Shown: piece after piece, positions 5,398 through 6,941 of the stretch
Layout: every line of letters starts with the position of its first letter
Numbering within the stretch: position 1 is the first letter of the stretch
Assembly: GCA_005883085.1 (NCBI GenBank)
Contig: VBAY01000097.1
Span: 1 to 6,941 of the forward strand
Direction: 5' to 3'
From: Candidatus Bathyarchaeota archaeon
Lineage (GTDB): Archaea; Thermoproteota; Bathyarchaeia; 40CM-2-53-6
DNA length: 6,941 nt
The notes under the pieces: generated by a model
Seen by the model: the letters and a program-made list of their open reading frames with translations, nothing else
Databases searched by the model: none
What the model was told of the DNA's origin: nothing
Program-made: the position numbers and the translations under genes

Positions 5398-6099
5398 CTA
5401 AGCGCCGAGACCTTTCATTATCACGATGACGAGGTCCGACGCGTCCTCGCAACGATCGAGAATATCATCTGCCTCGATCGTGGTCTCGATATAGTTGTGG
5501 AAGGAAGCGTAGTCAAGCACTTCCCAGGACCCGTAGATCTCGTCAAGCATATTGTCCTTGACATCGTCTCCCTGTTCTTCCAGTCGTTCAATCCGCTTAG
5601 CCAGTTCAAGTGATTCTTTCATGTTCGAGCCTGCGATGCTGAAGAGCTTCCGAAGACCTTGAAGCTGGACAAGTCCGATCTCTATCAGACGAACCTGGTC
5701 TTTCCGGATGATAGCATCGAATTCCTTGGCCTCTCGAAGGGGCCTCTTGGTCACTCTTCTTATCTGCCGGGAAAGAGCGTGAGCTCGGTCCAGAACACTA
5801 TCCACAGAGTCAGCCAGTCTCTCGAACTCTCTCATAAGAATCGCAGATATGGAACCTTTCCCGAACATCTCCTCGAGCGATTGCACTATCGTGTCCCCCT
5901 GTTTCTCCAGGAGACTGATTCTGTTAGTGCATGTTTCAATGTCGGCCAGCCCGTTGGGTGAGTTGGTAAGTATCTTGATTAGAAGGTGCAACGATTCCTC
6001 GCCGAGGCTTGCGAGCTCGTCGATTCGGGTGAAAGCGTCCCTCTCGCCCAGCTGGAAGAAGCCCTTGACCCGACGAATCACCTGGTTCATAACATTCAT
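5398..6099 (-). CDS. PhoU-like DUF47 (PhoU_div) protein, probable PiT regulator
   Basis: This 233-residue, all-helical, acidic soluble protein has two related halves, as in PhoU folds. The first half has LEKQGDTI (E65, D69) followed by FERLADSVDSVLDRA. The second has LEEQGDDVKDNML (E174, D178) followed by IETTIEADDILDRCEDASDLV. These ExxGD and E-x-x-D-D-x-x-D patterns line the metal-binding faces of PhoU/DUF47 proteins. Length is typical for DUF47 (about 210-230). Family members usually sit directly upstream of a PiT gene and are thought to modulate phosphate uptake on the inner face of the membrane; here PiT-B starts 11 bases downstream. The start ATG at 6099 has only a weak upstream purine stretch (AGAGAA); Met4 is an alternative. 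Paired CGGGATGAA repeats lie 47 and 85 bases upstream. Confidence 0.92.
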   Translation of the reverse strand: MNVMNQVIRRVKGFFQLGERDAFTRIDELASLGEESLHLLIKILTNSPNGLADIETCTNRISLLEKQGDTIVQSLEEMFGKGSISAILMREFERLADSVDSVLDRAHALSRQIRRVTKRPLREAKEFDAIIRKDQVRLIEIGLVQLQGLRKLFSIAGSNMKESLELAKRIERLEEQGDDVKDNMLDEIYGSWEVLDYASFHNYIETTIEADDILDRCEDASDLVIVIMKGLGA

Positions 6100-6145
6100 T
6101 TCTCTGGTGGGAAAGAGAGATGGTAACCTCTAACGACTCTGACAG

Positions 6146-6192
6146 TTCATCCCGGAAGGGCTAGAAAAGAGTGCTGTATCTCTTTCATCCCG
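6146..6192 (-). repeat. Paired 9-bp direct repeats upstream of the PhoU-like gene
   Basis: TTCATCCCG (CGGGATGAA on the coding strand) occurs at 6146-6154 and again at 6184-6192, 38 bp start to start. Both lie in the 116-bp gap before the PhoU-like gene. The spacing is close to 3.6 helical turns, so the copies would not lie on the same face. They could be operator half-sites for a phosphate-responsive regulator, or chance. Confidence 0.35.
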
Positions 6193-6215
6193 ACACCGCA
6201 CTCGTCACGATCGGC

Positions 6216-6941
6216 TTAAAGACGAAGCAGTAGAATTAGATTTGCAATAGCCAAGTCGATTATCGTCAACGGTATGGACCTCTTTGCGAATCGGACGAAA
6301 CTCAAGCGTTGTCTAGGCTTGTTTAGAATGTTTAGGGCGACCAGGTTGGAAGCGGTCCCGATGGGGGTTGCCATTCCTCCCATTCCGGTTCCGATAGCAA
6401 GCGCCCATGCTAGTGGCGCGATGGGCACACTGAGCGTGTTAGCCATAGCTGCGATTACAGGTATGAAGACCGTAGCCAAGGGAACATTGTCCACGACCTG
6501 TGATACTAGCGCGGTAATCCACAGAACGAGGGTTACGGAAAGCGCCAGGTTTCCTCCTGAGAGTTGGATCATCTCGTTTCCGAGCATTGAGAGAACTCCC
6601 GTCTTTCCGAGGGCGGCGACGAGTATGAATAGCCCACCAAAAAAGAAGAATATCTGCCAGTCTATCCTAGCGAGAACATGCTGGACCTCGTTCGACCTGG
6701 ACGACTCATAAACAAGTATCAGGAAAGCGGGAAGAAGGGTTGCAAGAGCAGCTGAGACCCCGAGAAAAGTATGAACCACGAGAAAACTGACAGCTAGGAC
6801 TAGAGATACGAGGCTGACCCTTAGTAGCCCCCGGTCCTTCACCGCCTCGGACGGGCTACGCAAGTCAAGCACCGGCTTCTGTCGATGACGCTTCATTGCG
6901 TCCCGATGGAGAAAATTCCGATTTTTCAAGTAGAGTAACCC
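6216..6941 (-). CDS. ArsB/NhaD-type ion transporter (IT superfamily), C-terminal half; 5' end off the window
   Basis: A 241-residue open frame runs to the window edge with no stop, so the gene starts outside. A cytosolic basic linker comes first (RDAMKRHRQKPVLDLRSP), then IKDR-like AVKDRGLLRVSL and a series of membrane helices. WQIFFFFGGLFILVAALGKT, SQVVDNVPLATVFIPVI (VDNVP at 6480-6494) and GMGGMATPIGTASNLVALN (GTASN at 6345-6359) are the re-entrant and substrate-site motifs of the second repeat in ArsB/NhaD/CitM-like carriers. Full-length relatives have about 400-430 residues, so roughly the N-terminal 170-190 are missing. The substrate could be an anion (arsenite, carboxylate, sulfate, phosphate) or Na+/H+ exchange; the sequence does not decide. 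It lies 116 bp upstream of the PhoU-like gene on the same strand. Confidence 0.85.
   Translation of the reverse strand, partial: GLLYLKNRNFLHRDAMKRHRQKPVLDLRSPSEAVKDRGLLRVSLVSLVLAVSFLVVHTFLGVSAALATLLPAFLILVYESSRSNEVQHVLARIDWQIFFFFGGLFILVAALGKTGVLSMLGNEMIQLSGGNLALSVTLVLWITALVSQVVDNVPLATVFIPVIAAMANTLSVPIAPLAWALAIGTGMGGMATPIGTASNLVALNILNKPRQRLSFVRFAKRSIPLTIIDLAIANLILLLRL

Noticed and set aside
5387..5452. Upstream extension of PiT-B to TTG 5452
   Set aside because: The extra 22 residues are Arg-rich and come from the 3' end of the PhoU-like gene in another frame; homologous membrane sequence begins after TTG 5386.
1..6941. Insertion sequences, CRISPR repeats, tRNA or rRNA genes
   Set aside because: No transposase-like protein, no regularly spaced repeats and no cloverleaf or rRNA-like segment was seen on either strand.

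Overview
The window looks archaeal. Supporting signs are frequent TTG starts (four of six minus-strand cluster genes), a nine-base match to the archaeal/bacterial anti-Shine-Dalgarno sequence, AT-rich boxes placed like archaeal TATA elements, and short T-rich tracts in place of classical hairpin-plus-U terminators. The protein set also fits: PiT permeases, a DUF47 PhoU-like protein, a DUF457-type membrane protein, and a secreted phosphoesterase with a C-terminal membrane anchor. The phylum cannot be fixed from the sequence; a mesophilic Thermoproteota (Bathyarchaeia/Nitrososphaeria-like) or Thermoplasmatota lineage is a guess. Nothing mobile, no tRNA or rRNA and no CRISPR array was seen.

Left part (1-1721). 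The plus strand opens with the last 41 codons of a sensor histidine kinase (ATP-binding G2 region). It is followed 9 bp later by a stand-alone receiver-domain response regulator whose strong ribosome binding site lies in the kinase stop region. A convergent minus-strand gene encodes a 102-residue helical protein of unknown function. It shares a 55-bp divergent promoter region with a small membrane-protein gene on the plus strand. That gene appears broken by one missing base and one stop codon (pseudogene, or assembly error). A weakly supported 74-codon ORF follows; its stop codon shares a CTAG with the stop of the next, convergent gene.

Right part (1718-6941). Six genes lie on the minus strand and are read right to left: the C-terminal half of an ArsB/NhaD-type ion transporter running off the window; a PhoU-like DUF47 protein; a divergent PiT permease (PiT-B) 11 bp behind it; a canonical-motif PiT permease (PiT-A); a small DUF457-like membrane protein; and, overlapping it by 4 bp, a secreted and membrane-anchored phosphoesterase. 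As an inference, this is a phosphate-acquisition locus. The surface phosphoesterase could release phosphate from organic esters, the PiT proteins could import it, and the PhoU-like protein could control PiT activity. The most notable points are two very different PiT proteins side by side, one lacking the signature aspartates and the TTH motif; an 8-cysteine phosphoesterase with an altered active-site segment; paired CGGGATGAA repeats upstream of the PhoU-like gene; and a near-palindromic TATA-like box equidistant from two divergent starts. No wholly new system is evident; the most unusual parts are PiT-B and the phosphoesterase-DUF457 pair.
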